Source: Paramagnetospirillum caucaseum
GTDB taxonomy: Bacteria; Pseudomonadota; Alphaproteobacteria; Rhodospirillales; Magnetospirillaceae
Length of the DNA: 64,000 bases
Direction of reading: 5' to 3'
Assembly (NCBI RefSeq): GCF_000342045.1
Contig: NZ_AONQ01000005.1
Span: 49,253 to 113,252, forward strand
In this document: piece after piece, positions 7,259 through 14,953 of the stretch
How positions within the stretch are numbered: the stretch's first letter is position 1
How the letters are laid out: the number at the start of each line of letters is the position of its first letter
The notes under the pieces: model-generated
Seen by the model: the letters and a program-made list of their open reading frames with translations, nothing else
Databases searched by the model: none
Told to the model about the DNA's origin: nothing
Program-made: the position numbers and the translations under genes

Positions 7259-7573
7259 ATGACTACGGACAAGCCCGGAGCCGGGCACAACAGCGGCGAC
7301 GACGAGCAACAGACCACCCGGATCGGCGGCATCGCCGCCGAGGCGCTGCGGTCCTTCATCGAGCGCATCGAACGGCTGCATGAGGAAAAGAAGGCCTTGG
7401 AGGGCGACCTGAAGGACGTCTACGCCCAGTGCAAGTCCCAGGGATTCGACACCAAGATCATCAAGCGCCTGATCGCCTTGCGGCGCATCGACCCGCAAGC
7501 CCGCGAAGAGGGAGCCCAACTCCTCGCGCTCTATGCCGCCGCCATCGGCGAGCAATTGCCCCTCAACCTCTGA
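7259..7573 (+). CDS. GapR-family (DUF2312) nucleoid-associated protein
   Basis: This 104-residue protein matches DUF2312: an AGHNSGD motif near the N-terminus, then LRSFIERIERLHEEKKALEGD coiled coil, DVYAQCKSQGFDTKIIKRLIALR and an acidic C-terminal helix. The family includes GapR of Caulobacter, a tetrameric protein that binds overtwisted AT-rich DNA ahead of polymerases. Phage and prophage copies are common. Beside ssb, it probably acts in DNA handling during replication of the element. Confidence 0.85.
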   Translation: MTTDKPGAGHNSGDDEQQTTRIGGIAAEALRSFIERIERLHEEKKALEGDLKDVYAQCKSQGFDTKIIKRLIALRRIDPQAREEGAQLLALYAAAIGEQLPLNL

Positions 7574-7700
7574 CCGGATGCCGCGTCGGCCGGGCCAACG
7601 CACCTTGCCGTAGGAGTGACTACCCACGGTGCAAACCGCCCCCCCTCAAAGCCCATCACGGGCAACCCGGCCGACGCCGCTGCTTTTCGAAGGATCACCC

Positions 7701-8357
7701 ATGACCACCCAGATCACCCCTGCCAACACCGGAGCCCTGTTTCTGCAACAGGCGTCGGGCGGCATGTTCCGCCTGGACTCGCCGCTGATGGAATCGGTCC
7801 ACTGGCCAGACATCGCCGAATGTCTGGCCAAGGAACCGCGCTTCGCCGGGGCAACCCGCAATCTGGTGTTCAGCGTGGCACAGCATTGCGATCTTGTCGG
7901 CCGCATCGCCGAGGGCCTGGCCCGAAAGCGCCTGACCTGCGACGAGCAGATTCGCCGCGCCGCCCTGGCCGGGCACATCCACGACGCCCACGAATTCGCC
8001 ACCCGCGATATTCCGACGCCGACCAAGGACATGCTGGCCCGCCTGGCCGGCACCGACGTGGTCCGCCAGCTGCAAGCCCATATCGATGCCGCCCTTTATC
8101 CCGCCGCCGGCCTGCCCTGGCCCCTGCCGGCGACCCTGGCCGCCATCGTCGCCGAGGCCGACGCCATCGCCTGCGCCACCGAAAAACGCGACCTGATGGC
8201 CGAGCCCATCCTTCCCTGGGGTGGGCACCTTCCTGCAGCACTGCCCGAGCGCCTGACCCCCTGGCCGCCCCGCTTCGTCGAAATCATCGACCGCTGGTGG
8301 AGGCGCTTTCAGGTCCTGACCGGCGACCGCCCCACCACCACCATCGGAGCGCACTGA
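7701..8357 (+). CDS. HD-domain phosphohydrolase (YfbR-like), phage type
   Basis: This 218-residue protein has HD signatures: [12 protein letters not shown] provides the first His, [10 protein letters not shown] the HD pair, and a later EADAIA the distal Asp. Family members remove phosphate from nucleotides, and phages use them to adjust nucleotide pools. The ATG at 7701 has AAGGA upstream. The frame extends further 5' without support. Its stop is followed 1 bp later by ssb, so the two are probably coupled. Confidence 0.8.
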   Translation: MTTQITPANTGALFLQQASGGMFRLDSPLMESVHWPDIAECLAKEPRFAGATRNLVFSVAQHCDLVGRIAEGLARKRLTCDEQIRRAALAGHIHDAHEFATRDIPTPTKDMLARLAGTDVVRQLQAHIDAALYPAAGLPWPLPATLAAIVAEADAIACATEKRDLMAEPILPWGGHLPAALPERLTPWPPRFVEIIDRWWRRFQVLTGDRPTTTIGAH

Positions 8358-8358
8358 C

Positions 8359-8802
8359 ATGGCCGGTAGCGTCAACAAGGTCATTCTCGTCGGAAATCTG
8401 GGCCGCGATCCTGAGATTCGCACCGCCCAGAACGGCGACAAGGTCGTCAATCTGAACATCGCCACCTCCGAAACCTGGAAGGACCGGAGCACCGGCGAGC
8501 GCAAGGAAAAGACCGAGTGGCACCGGGTGGTGATCTTCAATCCCAATCTGGCCGATGTGGCCGAGCGATTCTTGCGCAAGGGCTCCAGCGTCTATGTTGA
8601 AGGCGCACTCCAGACTCGCAAGTGGACCGACCAGGCGGGCCAGGAAAAGTATACCACCGAGGTGGTGATCGGTCGCTTCAAGGGCGTCCTGACCCTGCTG
8701 GGCAAGGCCGAGGGCGGCCAACAGAGCGGGGGGAATGGCAGCAGCAACGGCGGACAATCCTGGGAGCCGCCCGCCGGCCTCGACGACGAAATCCCGTTCT
8801 AA
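8359..8802 (+). CDS. ssb: Single-stranded DNA-binding protein
   Basis: This 147-residue SSB has an OB fold at residues 1-110 ([40 protein letters not shown]), a Gly/Ser/Gln-rich linker, and the acidic tip DDEIPF that recruits partner proteins. It is about the normal length for a bacterial SSB. In the DGR-bearing operon it is the element's copy. It would coat single strands during replication and could also contact the cDNA made by the DGR, although that is only an idea. Confidence 0.95.
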   Translation: MAGSVNKVILVGNLGRDPEIRTAQNGDKVVNLNIATSETWKDRSTGERKEKTEWHRVVIFNPNLADVAERFLRKGSSVYVEGALQTRKWTDQAGQEKYTTEVVIGRFKGVLTLLGKAEGGQQSGGNGSSNGGQSWEPPAGLDDEIPF

Positions 8803-8804
8803 AA

Positions 8805-9011
8805 ATGACCACCGGCCCCACCACCGTCACCATCCAGATCGAAAGCTGCCAGGGCTGCGATGCCCTGGTCACCGATCCGGTCTATCTCGCCACCTATGCC
8901 CGCTGCCGGGAAGCCGGAAGGCGGATCATCACCGCCTGGTGGGATCGCCGCACTCCGACACCTCCCTGGTGTCCCGCGAAATCGAACTCAGAGGAGAGCA
9001 ACCATGCCTGA
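8805..9011 (+). CDS. Hypothetical Cys-containing small protein
   Basis: This 68-residue protein starts 2 bp after the ssb stop and overlaps the second DGR target by 8 bp. It holds a CQGC pair and two more Cys, and ends in KSNSEESNHA. The spacing could bind a metal, but no family is recognised. Gene spacing supports translation. Confidence 0.5.
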   Translation: MTTGPTTVTIQIESCQGCDALVTDPVYLATYARCREAGRRIITAWWDRRTPTPPWCPAKSNSEESNHA

Positions 9012-9540
9012 TACCGCGCCCAACCCCGGGCTCACCATCCCCGTTCCCGCCATCGGCACCCCCATAGCCGGCGGTTTCTTCGGCGGCGTGTCCCGCGACG
9101 GCACGTGGATCATCGTGTCGCCCAAGGCCGAGGGCGAAACCGTCCTGGCCTGGAAGACCACCATGACCGCCAGCCCCGGCGCGCTGTCGTTCGTCGATGG
9201 CCTCGCCAACACCCGCGACATCGCCGACGCCGACCACCCGGCCGCCGCCTTCTGCGCCGCCCTGCGCATCGGCGGGTACGACGACTGGCACCTGGGCAGC
9301 CTCGACGACATGCAGACCCTGATGCGCAACCTGATGCCGCTGTCCGGCGGCAATCCCGCACAGACGGCGGTCGAGGCGTTCCAGGAGGGCGGCGCCGAGG
9401 CCTTCGAGGCGGCGTGGCACTGGACCAGCACCCAGGACAGCCCCGGCTACGCCTGGCTGCAGGACTTCGGCTACGGCCTCCAGTACTACACCAAGTACGA
9501 CAGACACCGGGTCCGAGCCGTCCGCAAATGTCTTCTTTAG
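9004..9540 (+). CDS. DGR target protein 2, DUF1566/C-type-lectin-like variable protein
   Basis: This 178-residue protein with no signal peptide has an extra N-terminal domain of about 60 residues, then the same lectin-like layout as target 1: GGYDDWHLGSLDDMQTL, AAWHWTSTQD and a terminal RVRAVR. Residues 147-175 come from VR2. Residues 154, 156, 157, 159, 161-163, 165, 166 and 168 sit at template AAC codons. It keeps Gly156 and Tyr157 in common with target 1. GAGGAGAG precedes the ATG. It is encoded directly upstream of the avd-TR-RT cassette, so it is probably the original target and target 1 a second one. Its ligand is unknown. Confidence 0.92.
   Translation: MPDTAPNPGLTIPVPAIGTPIAGGFFGGVSRDGTWIIVSPKAEGETVLAWKTTMTASPGALSFVDGLANTRDIADADHPAAAFCAALRIGGYDDWHLGSLDDMQTLMRNLMPLSGGNPAQTAVEAFQEGGAEAFEAAWHWTSTQDSPGYAWLQDFGYGLQYYTKYDRHRVRAVRKCLL
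9443..9526 (+). repeat. DGR variable repeat VR2
   Basis: An 84-bp segment aligned to the template at 10195-10278 without gaps. It has 12 differences, all at template adenines in the 45-bp core, and identical flanks of 20 bp (5') and 19 bp (3'). It differs from VR1 at most variable codons, so the two targets have been diversified independently. Confidence 0.94.
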
Positions 9541-9556
9541 CCCTTTAACCCTTTAT

Positions 9557-9576
9557 CCGGCCGCTTCGGCGGCCGG
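9557..9576 (+). promoter_or_regulatory. DGR homing-site hairpin downstream of VR2
   Basis: A perfect 8-bp stem (9557-9564 with 9569-9576) closes the same TTCG tetraloop as the VR1 hairpin, 30 bp after the end of VR2. The conserved loop, similar spacing (28 and 30 bp) and different stem sequences argue for a shared structural role in target recognition. Confidence 0.8.
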
Positions 9577-9599
9577 GTGATGCCTGGAGGAGGTTTTGC

Positions 9600-9953
9600 A
9601 TGGCGCTGGCCACCGAACTGCCCATCTACCGCGAGACATACGCCCTGGTCCAGCTTCTGGCGAAGCTGACGGGACAGTATCCCCGCAACTACCGGCAGGT
9701 TCTGGCCCGCGAGATCCTGACCGAGGGCCAGCAGATGGCGGTGGAGATCTTCCGCGCCAACTGCGTCACCGGCCCCGCCAAGGCGCCGCACATCGAGAGG
9801 ATGCGCGAACACCTGGAGGTGCTGCGCTTGCAGCTGCGCCTGTCCAAGGACCTTCACCTGATCTCCCCCAAGCAATTCGGGGACACGGTGGAACTGACGA
9901 CCGCCGTCGGCAAGCAGGCGACGGCATGGCTGAAATACGCGAGGAGCGCCTGA
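9600..9953 (+). CDS. avd: DGR accessory variability determinant (Avd)
   Basis: This 117-residue, basic, all-helical protein begins MALATELPIYRETYALVQLL and includes GQYPRNYRQVLAREI. It resembles the Avd/S23-like four-helix bundle that forms a pentameric barrel and binds the DGR reverse transcriptase and template RNA. Avd is required for adenine mutagenesis in the model phage system. GGAGGAGG precedes the ATG. Position between target 2 and the template matches the common target-avd-TR-RT order. Confidence 0.9.
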   Translation: MALATELPIYRETYALVQLLAKLTGQYPRNYRQVLAREILTEGQQMAVEIFRANCVTGPAKAPHIERMREHLEVLRLQLRLSKDLHLISPKQFGDTVELTTAVGKQATAWLKYARSA

Positions 9954-10279
9954 TGCCCGAAGGTCAAGGCCTTCGCGCCCGTGCGCATCATTTGGTCGGG
10001 GTAGCGGCCCCTCCCGATGCATACGGGGTCGCTCCAGGCGCCGATGGGATACGGCGGGTGCTCCCCCGCGCGTCCCGGCGCAGCTCGGCCGGCGTCGATG
10101 ACCCGGCGGCGAAGGCCGCCAGCCCGATGGATTGGACGCCTGCGCGTCCGGGTCAATCGCCGGCCCGGCCTGTACACCCCCGACAGGACTTGGTCCGGCT
10201 ACGCCTGGCTGCAGAACTTCAACAACGGCAACCAGAACAACAACAAGAACAACAGAAACCGGGTCCGAGCCGTCCGCAC
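9954..10279 (+). ncRNA. DGR template RNA region (avd-TR spacer and template)
   Basis: The 326-bp gap between avd and the reverse transcriptase gene. It is expected to give the structured template RNA with the TR at its 3' part. A hairpin GGACGC-CTGC-GCGTCC lies at 10134-10149. An 88-codon frame crosses the region, but it has no supporting features and reads through the template, so it is probably not a gene. The 5' and 3' ends of the RNA cannot be fixed from sequence. Confidence 0.7.
10195..10278 (+). repeat. DGR template repeat (TR)
   Basis: The 84-bp template copied into VR1 and VR2. Its 45-bp core (10215-10259) holds ten AAC codons plus CAG, AAG and AGA, giving 25 adenines. Adenine mutagenesis turns AAC into NNC, which can give 15 amino acids and no stop. 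It ends 2 bp before the reverse transcriptase ATG, so almost no spacer remains between TR and RT. Confidence 0.95.
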
Positions 10280-11407
10280 ATGATCACGCAACAGCCGTCA
10301 GACATCACCGTGTCCCAGCTTTTCGAGGCCTATTACGACTGCCGGCGCCACAAGCGCAACACGGCCTCCGCCCTGGAATTCGAGATGGCGCTGGAAAACA
10401 ACCTGATGGACCTGCTGGCCGAGCTGCAGGCCGGCACCTGGATGCCGGGACCGGCGACCGTCTTCGCCATCACCCGGCCCCGCCCGCGCGAGGTGTGGGC
10501 CGCCCAGTTCCGCGACCGCATCGTCCACCACCTGGTCTACCGCGCCGTCAACCCGCTGTTCGAGCCGGCGTTCATCGCCGATTCCTGCGCCTGCATCAAG
10601 GGGCGCGGCACGCTGTACGGCGCCGAGCGCCTGCACCGCCACCTACGCTCGGCCACCGAGAACTGGAGCAAGCCGGCCTTCTATCTGAAAGCCGACATCG
10701 CCAATTTCTTCGGATCGATCCGGCACGCCGATCTGTTCGCCATGCTGGCCCGGAGGATCACCGACCCCACCATGCTCGATCTGTGCCGCAAGCTGGTGTT
10801 CCAGGACGTGCGCCAGGGCGCCATCGTCAAGGACGGCGCCGGAACCCTGGCCCTGGTGCCGCCGCACAAAAGCCTGTTTCAGGTCCCGCCCGGCATCGGC
10901 CTGCCCATCGGCAACCTCAGCAGCCAATTCTTCGCCAACGTCTACCTGGACGGCTTGGATCAGACGATCAAGCGCCGCCTCGGCATGCGCCACTACGTCC
11001 GCTATGTCGACGACATGGTGATGATCCACCCCGAGCCCAAGGCGCTGCTGGCCGCCGCCGATGCCATCCGGGACCACCTGGCCGGAATCGGCCTGAAGCT
11101 GGCCGAGCACAAGACCTTCGTGGCGCCGGTCGCCAAGGGCGTCGATTTCGTCGGCCACGTCATCCGCCCGCACCGCCGCCAGGGCCGCCCCAGAACCCAC
11201 CGCGCAGCCCTGCGCCGGCTGATGGAGATCCCGGCCGAGGACTTCATGCCGTCCTGCAACAGCTATCTCGGCCTGTTCCGCCACGGCGGCAGCCGCAACC
11301 AGATCATCGCACTCGCCCGGATCGCTCTGCGGCGCCGCCACTGGGTAGCCGCCGACCTGACCAAGGTGGGCGGCCGGCGCATCCACACACCGAGGACATC
11401 ATCATGA
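10280..11407 (+). CDS. DGR reverse transcriptase
   Basis: This 375-residue reverse transcriptase copies the template RNA with adenine-directed errors. It has the catalytic Asp in YLKADIANFF (Asp139) and the active-site YVDD at 242-245. The IGNLSSQ motif at 210-216 matches the IGxxxSQ signature of DGR enzymes rather than the QGxxxSP of group II introns. It has no maturase or endonuclease domain. The start at 10280 was chosen because the TR ends at 10278. The frame is open further upstream through the TR, but that part is not protein-like. Its stop overlaps the next ATG. Confidence 0.95.
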   Translation: MITQQPSDITVSQLFEAYYDCRRHKRNTASALEFEMALENNLMDLLAELQAGTWMPGPATVFAITRPRPREVWAAQFRDRIVHHLVYRAVNPLFEPAFIADSCACIKGRGTLYGAERLHRHLRSATENWSKPAFYLKADIANFFGSIRHADLFAMLARRITDPTMLDLCRKLVFQDVRQGAIVKDGAGTLALVPPHKSLFQVPPGIGLPIGNLSSQFFANVYLDGLDQTIKRRLGMRHYVRYVDDMVMIHPEPKALLAAADAIRDHLAGIGLKLAEHKTFVAPVAKGVDFVGHVIRPHRRQGRPRTHRAALRRLMEIPAEDFMPSCNSYLGLFRHGGSRNQIIALARIALRRRHWVAADLTKVGGRRIHTPRTSS

Positions 11408-11559
11408 CCGCGCCCGAACAGCACGCCGGCACCGCCCTGCCGGCCGAGCCGTCGCCGCAGTGCCGCGACTGCATCAACTCCACCGCCCGGGACCACGTCT
11501 GCCTGGATGGGCATCTGCAGACCGAACGGTGCCCGTACCACGAACCACTGCCCTACTGA
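11404..11559 (+). CDS. Small Cys-rich protein overlapping the DGR reverse transcriptase
   Basis: This 51-residue protein has its ATG overlapping the RT stop (ATGA). It carries two Cys pairs, CRDC and C-x6-C, plus a His, in CRDCINSTARDHVC and ERCPYHEP, a zinc-ribbon-like arrangement. Translational coupling to the RT raises the possibility of a DGR role, but it may be just the next gene of the operon. Confidence 0.55.
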   Translation: MTAPEQHAGTALPAEPSPQCRDCINSTARDHVCLDGHLQTERCPYHEPLPY

Positions 11560-11567
11560 GGACGATC

Positions 11568-12071
11568 ATGAAGGCAATCACCCTCCACCAGCCCTACGCT
11601 TCGCTGATCGCCATCGGTGCGAAGCCATTCGAGACTCGCAGCTTCCCGCCACCGGCCAAGCTGATCGGCCAACGGATCGCCATCCATGCGGCGAAGGCCG
11701 ACCACTCCAATCGCCTCTTGCTCACCCTGGGGCATGAGGCGATCAGCGCCATCATCGACGCCCTTGAGGTTGGAGGCCAGGGCCATAGGGTCTCGTGGTC
11801 GCAGCTTCCGCACGGCGCAGTCGTCTGCACGGCGGTGATGGCGGGGGCCTACCACGTTTTCCCGTGTCTGGATGGCGGGATCAAGCTCCTCGCCCCGGTG
11901 GGCATGGGAAAGCCCCTACCTGCCGAGATGGCCCACCACACCGACCACTTCGGCGATTACAGCCCCGGTCGCTGGTGCTGGCAGCTGACCGACGTGCAGG
12001 TGCTGCCCGAGCCGGTTCCCGCCAAGGGGAAGCAGGGCTGGTGGGAATGGGAGGGCCTCGCCAATGGCTGA
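11568..12071 (+). CDS. ASCH-domain protein
   Basis: This 167-residue protein opens with MKAITLHQPYASLIAIGAKP, then FETRSFPPP and GQRIAIHAAK, the conserved core of ASCH domains. These beta-barrel folds, related to PUA, bind RNA or modified nucleotides. Phages often carry them beside DNA or tRNA modification genes. It overlaps the following DUF5131 gene by 8 bp. The ATG at 11568 gives the full domain. Confidence 0.8.
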   Translation: MKAITLHQPYASLIAIGAKPFETRSFPPPAKLIGQRIAIHAAKADHSNRLLLTLGHEAISAIIDALEVGGQGHRVSWSQLPHGAVVCTAVMAGAYHVFPCLDGGIKLLAPVGMGKPLPAEMAHHTDHFGDYSPGRWCWQLTDVQVLPEPVPAKGKQGWWEWEGLANG

Positions 12072-13221
12072 CCGCACCAAAATCGAATGGACCGATGCCA
12101 CCTGGAACGCCCTACGCGGCTGCTCCAAGGTCTCGGCCGGCTGTACCAACTGCTATGCCGAGGGTATGGCCGGGCGCTTCTCCGACCCTGGGCAATGGGG
12201 CTACGGCATCGCCACCCGCGAGCCGGAAAGCCTGGAACGCTATATCCTGCGGGGGCGCTGGACCGGAAAAGTGGTGCTGGACGAAAAGGCCCTGTTCAAG
12301 CCGCTGCACTGGAAGAAGCCACGCCGCATCTTCGTCACCAGTATCGGCGATCCATTCCACCCGGCGGTGACGGACGACATGTTGGACCGCCTGTTCGCGG
12401 TCATGGCGCTGGCACCCCAGCATACCTTCCAGCTGCTGACCAAACGGCCTGAGCGGATGCGGGCATATCTTGACGGCGCAGCAACTCCGATCCGAATTGC
12501 GTCGGCCTCGGTCAGCATGGCCGTTGGCGATCTGCGCTGGTCGAACCCTTGCGGAACGGATGGCTGGTGGCCGCTTCCCAACGTCTGGCTGGGCGTCTCG
12601 GTCGAAAACCAGCCGGCGGCAAACGAGCGCATTCCGCATCTGCTGGCGACCCCGGCCACCATGCGGTTCCTGTCGTGCGAGCCGTTACTGGGGCCTCTGG
12701 ACTTGGAGCGGTGGCTGCGCATCGACTGGCAGTGTCAGGGGTGCAAGGGGTTCTTTCGGGGAAGACACCGCAAAATCTGCCCAGACTGTGGGCGCGAAGA
12801 ATTCTGGTCAGGAAGCCACGCTTTCAACGGGCGCAGCATGAAACCCAATCCCGTGGTTCCGCCCCAAGGTGGACGCGGCATAGACTGGGTGATCGTCGGC
12901 GGAGAGAGCGGCCCCAAGGCCCGGCCCATGCACCCGGACTGGGCGATAGCCCTGCGCGACCAGTGCTCCGCCGCTGGCGTGCCATTCTTTTTCAAGCAAT
13001 GGGGCGAATGGGGACCTTATGACGAGGACCACTGCCCTGCCACGGCCGATATCGATCCATATGACGCCGACGAGCGCGGTATCTGGATGACCCCGGATGG
13101 GGGGCGCGCCAATTTCGGAACACGCTTCAATCGCAACGCCCAGATGATCCGCATCGGCAAGAAGGCCGCCGGGCGACGGATCGACGGCCGGGAACACCTC
13201 GACGTCCCCATGGACCGCTGA
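12064..13221 (+). CDS. DUF5131 (phage Gp37/Gp68) family protein
   Basis: This 385-residue protein begins TKIEWTDATWNALRGCSKVS with the GC-x6-C-x2-CYA cluster (CSKVSAGCTNCYAE) typical of DUF5131. The cluster recalls iron-sulfur or radical-SAM-like Cys groups, but chemistry is not established. An inserted zinc-ribbon-like segment occurs at about residues 225-250 (CQGC and CPDC pairs). Conserved WVIVGGESG and FKQWGEWGP motifs follow. It is encoded with ASCH and PP-loop genes, which suggests a nucleic-acid or nucleotide modification set. Confidence 0.82.
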   Translation: MADRTKIEWTDATWNALRGCSKVSAGCTNCYAEGMAGRFSDPGQWGYGIATREPESLERYILRGRWTGKVVLDEKALFKPLHWKKPRRIFVTSIGDPFHPAVTDDMLDRLFAVMALAPQHTFQLLTKRPERMRAYLDGAATPIRIASASVSMAVGDLRWSNPCGTDGWWPLPNVWLGVSVENQPAANERIPHLLATPATMRFLSCEPLLGPLDLERWLRIDWQCQGCKGFFRGRHRKICPDCGREEFWSGSHAFNGRSMKPNPVVPPQGGRGIDWVIVGGESGPKARPMHPDWAIALRDQCSAAGVPFFFKQWGEWGPYDEDHCPATADIDPYDADERGIWMTPDGGRANFGTRFNRNAQMIRIGKKAAGRRIDGREHLDVPMDR

Positions 13222-13224
13222 CCC

Positions 13225-14484
13225 ATGGCTTCCGCCCCCGACCTCTTCGCCGGTAGCCAGCGCCTGCAGATGACCGAGAGCATCGAACTGACGGTGCAGT
13301 CGATGCAGGCCTATGCCCACGATCATGACCACTGGGGCATGGCGTGGTCGGGCGGCAAGGATTCCAGCGCCACCGTGACGCTGATCTGCTGGCTGATCGA
13401 CACCGGCCGCATTCCGGCGCCGAGGTCGTTCACCGTGTTCTACGCCGACACCCGGATGGAACTGACACCGTTGGCCATCGCCGCCCTGCAGATCATGGAC
13501 GAGATGCGGGACAGGGGCATCGAGGTCCACGTGGTCCGCGCCCCGCTCGACAAACGGTACTTCGTTTACATCCTCGGCCGCGGCGTGCCGCCGCCCAACA
13601 ACAACACGCTGCGCTGGTGTACCCGCCAGATCAAGATCGACCCCATGGGAGAAGCGGTGGCGCGGAAGCTCGACGAGATCGAGCGGAACCACAACGGCGG
13701 CCCCGGCTTGGACGGCGCCGATGGCCCGAAGCCGTTCCTGATGATCACCGGCGTCCGCCAGGGCGAATCCGCCATGCGCGACCGCCGCATCGAGATGAGC
13801 TGCAGCAAGGACGGCGCCGAGTGCGGCCAAGGCTGGTACCAGAAGACGCTGCCCGAGGCCAAGGGCGTGCGGGGACGCATCGCCACCCTGGCGCCGCTGC
13901 TCCACTGGCGGGTCTGCCATGTGTGGGAGTGGCTGAAGCATTGGGCGCCCCAGCCACAGTTCGGCGACTGGTCCACCGCCATGATCGCCGACGCCTATGG
14001 CGGTGACGAGGCGGAGGAGATCAACGCCCGCACCGGCTGCATCGGTTGCCCCCTGGCCGCCAAGGACATGGCGCTGGATACCATCCTGCGCAATCCGGCA
14101 TGGGCCTATCTGTCGCCGCTGAAGGGCCTGAAGCCGCTCTACCGCGAACTGCGTCTGGCCAGGAACCGTCTGCGCCAGCCGGGCGGTGAACGGCGCCAGG
14201 ACGGCACCCTGGCCAAGAACCAGCAGCGCATGGGGCCGCTGACGTTCGAGGCCCGGCTGATGGGCCTCGAACGCGTGCTGTCCATCCAGGCCGAGGTAAA
14301 CACCGCCGCCGTCCGGCTCGGCCGCCCGCGCCTCGACCTGCTCGACGCCGAAGAGGAGGCCCGCATCCGCGATCTGATCGCCGGCAAGACCTGGCCGGAT
14401 GGCTGGGCCGGAGATGAACCTACCGCCGATACCCCGCTGCCGGCCTATTTCTCCGACGGCACCATCCAGCAGCTTCTGGTGTAG
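13225..14484 (+). CDS. PP-loop ATPase, phosphoadenosine-phosphosulfate-reductase-like
   Basis: This 419-residue protein has the PP-loop WSGGKDSSATV near residue 40, a VFYADTRMEL motif, WCTRQIK at about residue 130, and a Cys pair in TGCIGCPLAAKDM. Such proteins activate substrates by adenylation for sulfur chemistry (CysH, DndC) and occur in many phages. The extra Cys residues suggest an iron-sulfur cluster. It is not complete DNA phosphorothioation because no DndB, D or E is near. Together with the DUF5131 and ASCH genes it may alter nucleic acid. Confidence 0.82.
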   Translation: MASAPDLFAGSQRLQMTESIELTVQSMQAYAHDHDHWGMAWSGGKDSSATVTLICWLIDTGRIPAPRSFTVFYADTRMELTPLAIAALQIMDEMRDRGIEVHVVRAPLDKRYFVYILGRGVPPPNNNTLRWCTRQIKIDPMGEAVARKLDEIERNHNGGPGLDGADGPKPFLMITGVRQGESAMRDRRIEMSCSKDGAECGQGWYQKTLPEAKGVRGRIATLAPLLHWRVCHVWEWLKHWAPQPQFGDWSTAMIADAYGGDEAEEINARTGCIGCPLAAKDMALDTILRNPAWAYLSPLKGLKPLYRELRLARNRLRQPGGERRQDGTLAKNQQRMGPLTFEARLMGLERVLSIQAEVNTAAVRLGRPRLDLLDAEEEARIRDLIAGKTWPDGWAGDEPTADTPLPAYFSDGTIQQLLV

Positions 14485-14486
14485 CG

Positions 14487-14735
14487 ATGGGTCGCCACAA
14501 CCTCCCGCCCGGCATGCGCCGCCTCACCATGAGCCCCTGGGATGGCCCACTGCCGCTCCCCGGCGAGTACCTGGCGACCTCCAACGGCCGCACCGCCTAC
14601 CTCGTTCACGCGGCCCACCAGCGGCCCAAGGCCAGCGGCTTCCACGTCAACGTCGAGCCCATGGCGCGCACCAGCGTTCCGGCTGACGCGACGGTGCATT
14701 GGTTTCGCTGGCATCCGAGAGGGGAACGGCGATGA
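14487..14735 (+). CDS. Hypothetical protein, 82 residues
   Basis: It starts 2 bp after the PP-loop gene. This basic, Pro-rich protein has an SPWDGPLPLPGEYLATSNGR segment and ends HWFRWHPRGERR. No family is recognised. Its 3' end overlaps the following gene by 4 bp, which supports a real gene in a coupled operon. Confidence 0.5.
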   Translation: MGRHNLPPGMRRLTMSPWDGPLPLPGEYLATSNGRTAYLVHAAHQRPKASGFHVNVEPMARTSVPADATVHWFRWHPRGERR

Positions 14736-14953
14736 CCAACATCACCCTCTGCTTCACCGCCGGCTGCCCGCTGGAACTCGAATGCCGCCGCAGCCGCCAC
14801 GTCACCCAGCCGGGGTATCGGCAGTCCTGGGAAGCGCTCGGCCCGGCCTCGGGTGGCTGGTGCCCCGACATGCTGCCGGTGCTCCGGGCGCACCCTAGCG
14901 ACCAGGCGAAGGCCGCAGAGGCGGCGGCGAAGGCTTACGGGGGAGAGAGATGA
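14732..14953 (+). CDS. Hypothetical protein, 73 residues
   Basis: This small protein has its ATG overlapping the stop of the previous gene and its stop overlapping the excisionase-like gene. Three Cys in the first half (FTAGCPLELECRR and GGWCPD) may bind metal. The C-terminus is an Ala/Lys helix. No family is recognised. Confidence 0.5.
   Translation: MTNITLCFTAGCPLELECRRSRHVTQPGYRQSWEALGPASGGWCPDMLPVLRAHPSDQAKAAEAAAKAYGGER

Noticed and set aside
7093..9526. VR1 and VR2 as ordinary duplicated coding repeats
   Set aside because: Random divergence would hit all four bases and third positions. Every difference from the template is at an adenine, which only adenine-specific mutagenesis explains well.
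9596..10279. An upstream extension of the reverse transcriptase frame to 9596
   Set aside because: The extension overlaps avd in another frame and crosses the template repeat. Its sequence is not protein-like and RT homology begins after 10280.
10017..10283. An 88-codon frame that runs through the DGR template repeat and ends with an Asn-rich segment and RVRAVRT
   Set aside because: It reads the template as protein. There is no ribosome site or domain before the repeat, and its end overlaps the RT start. The region is better explained as template RNA.
13225..14484. DNA phosphorothioation (Dnd) system
   Set aside because: The PP-loop protein is DndC-like in general form only; no DndB, D or E partner genes are present in the window.
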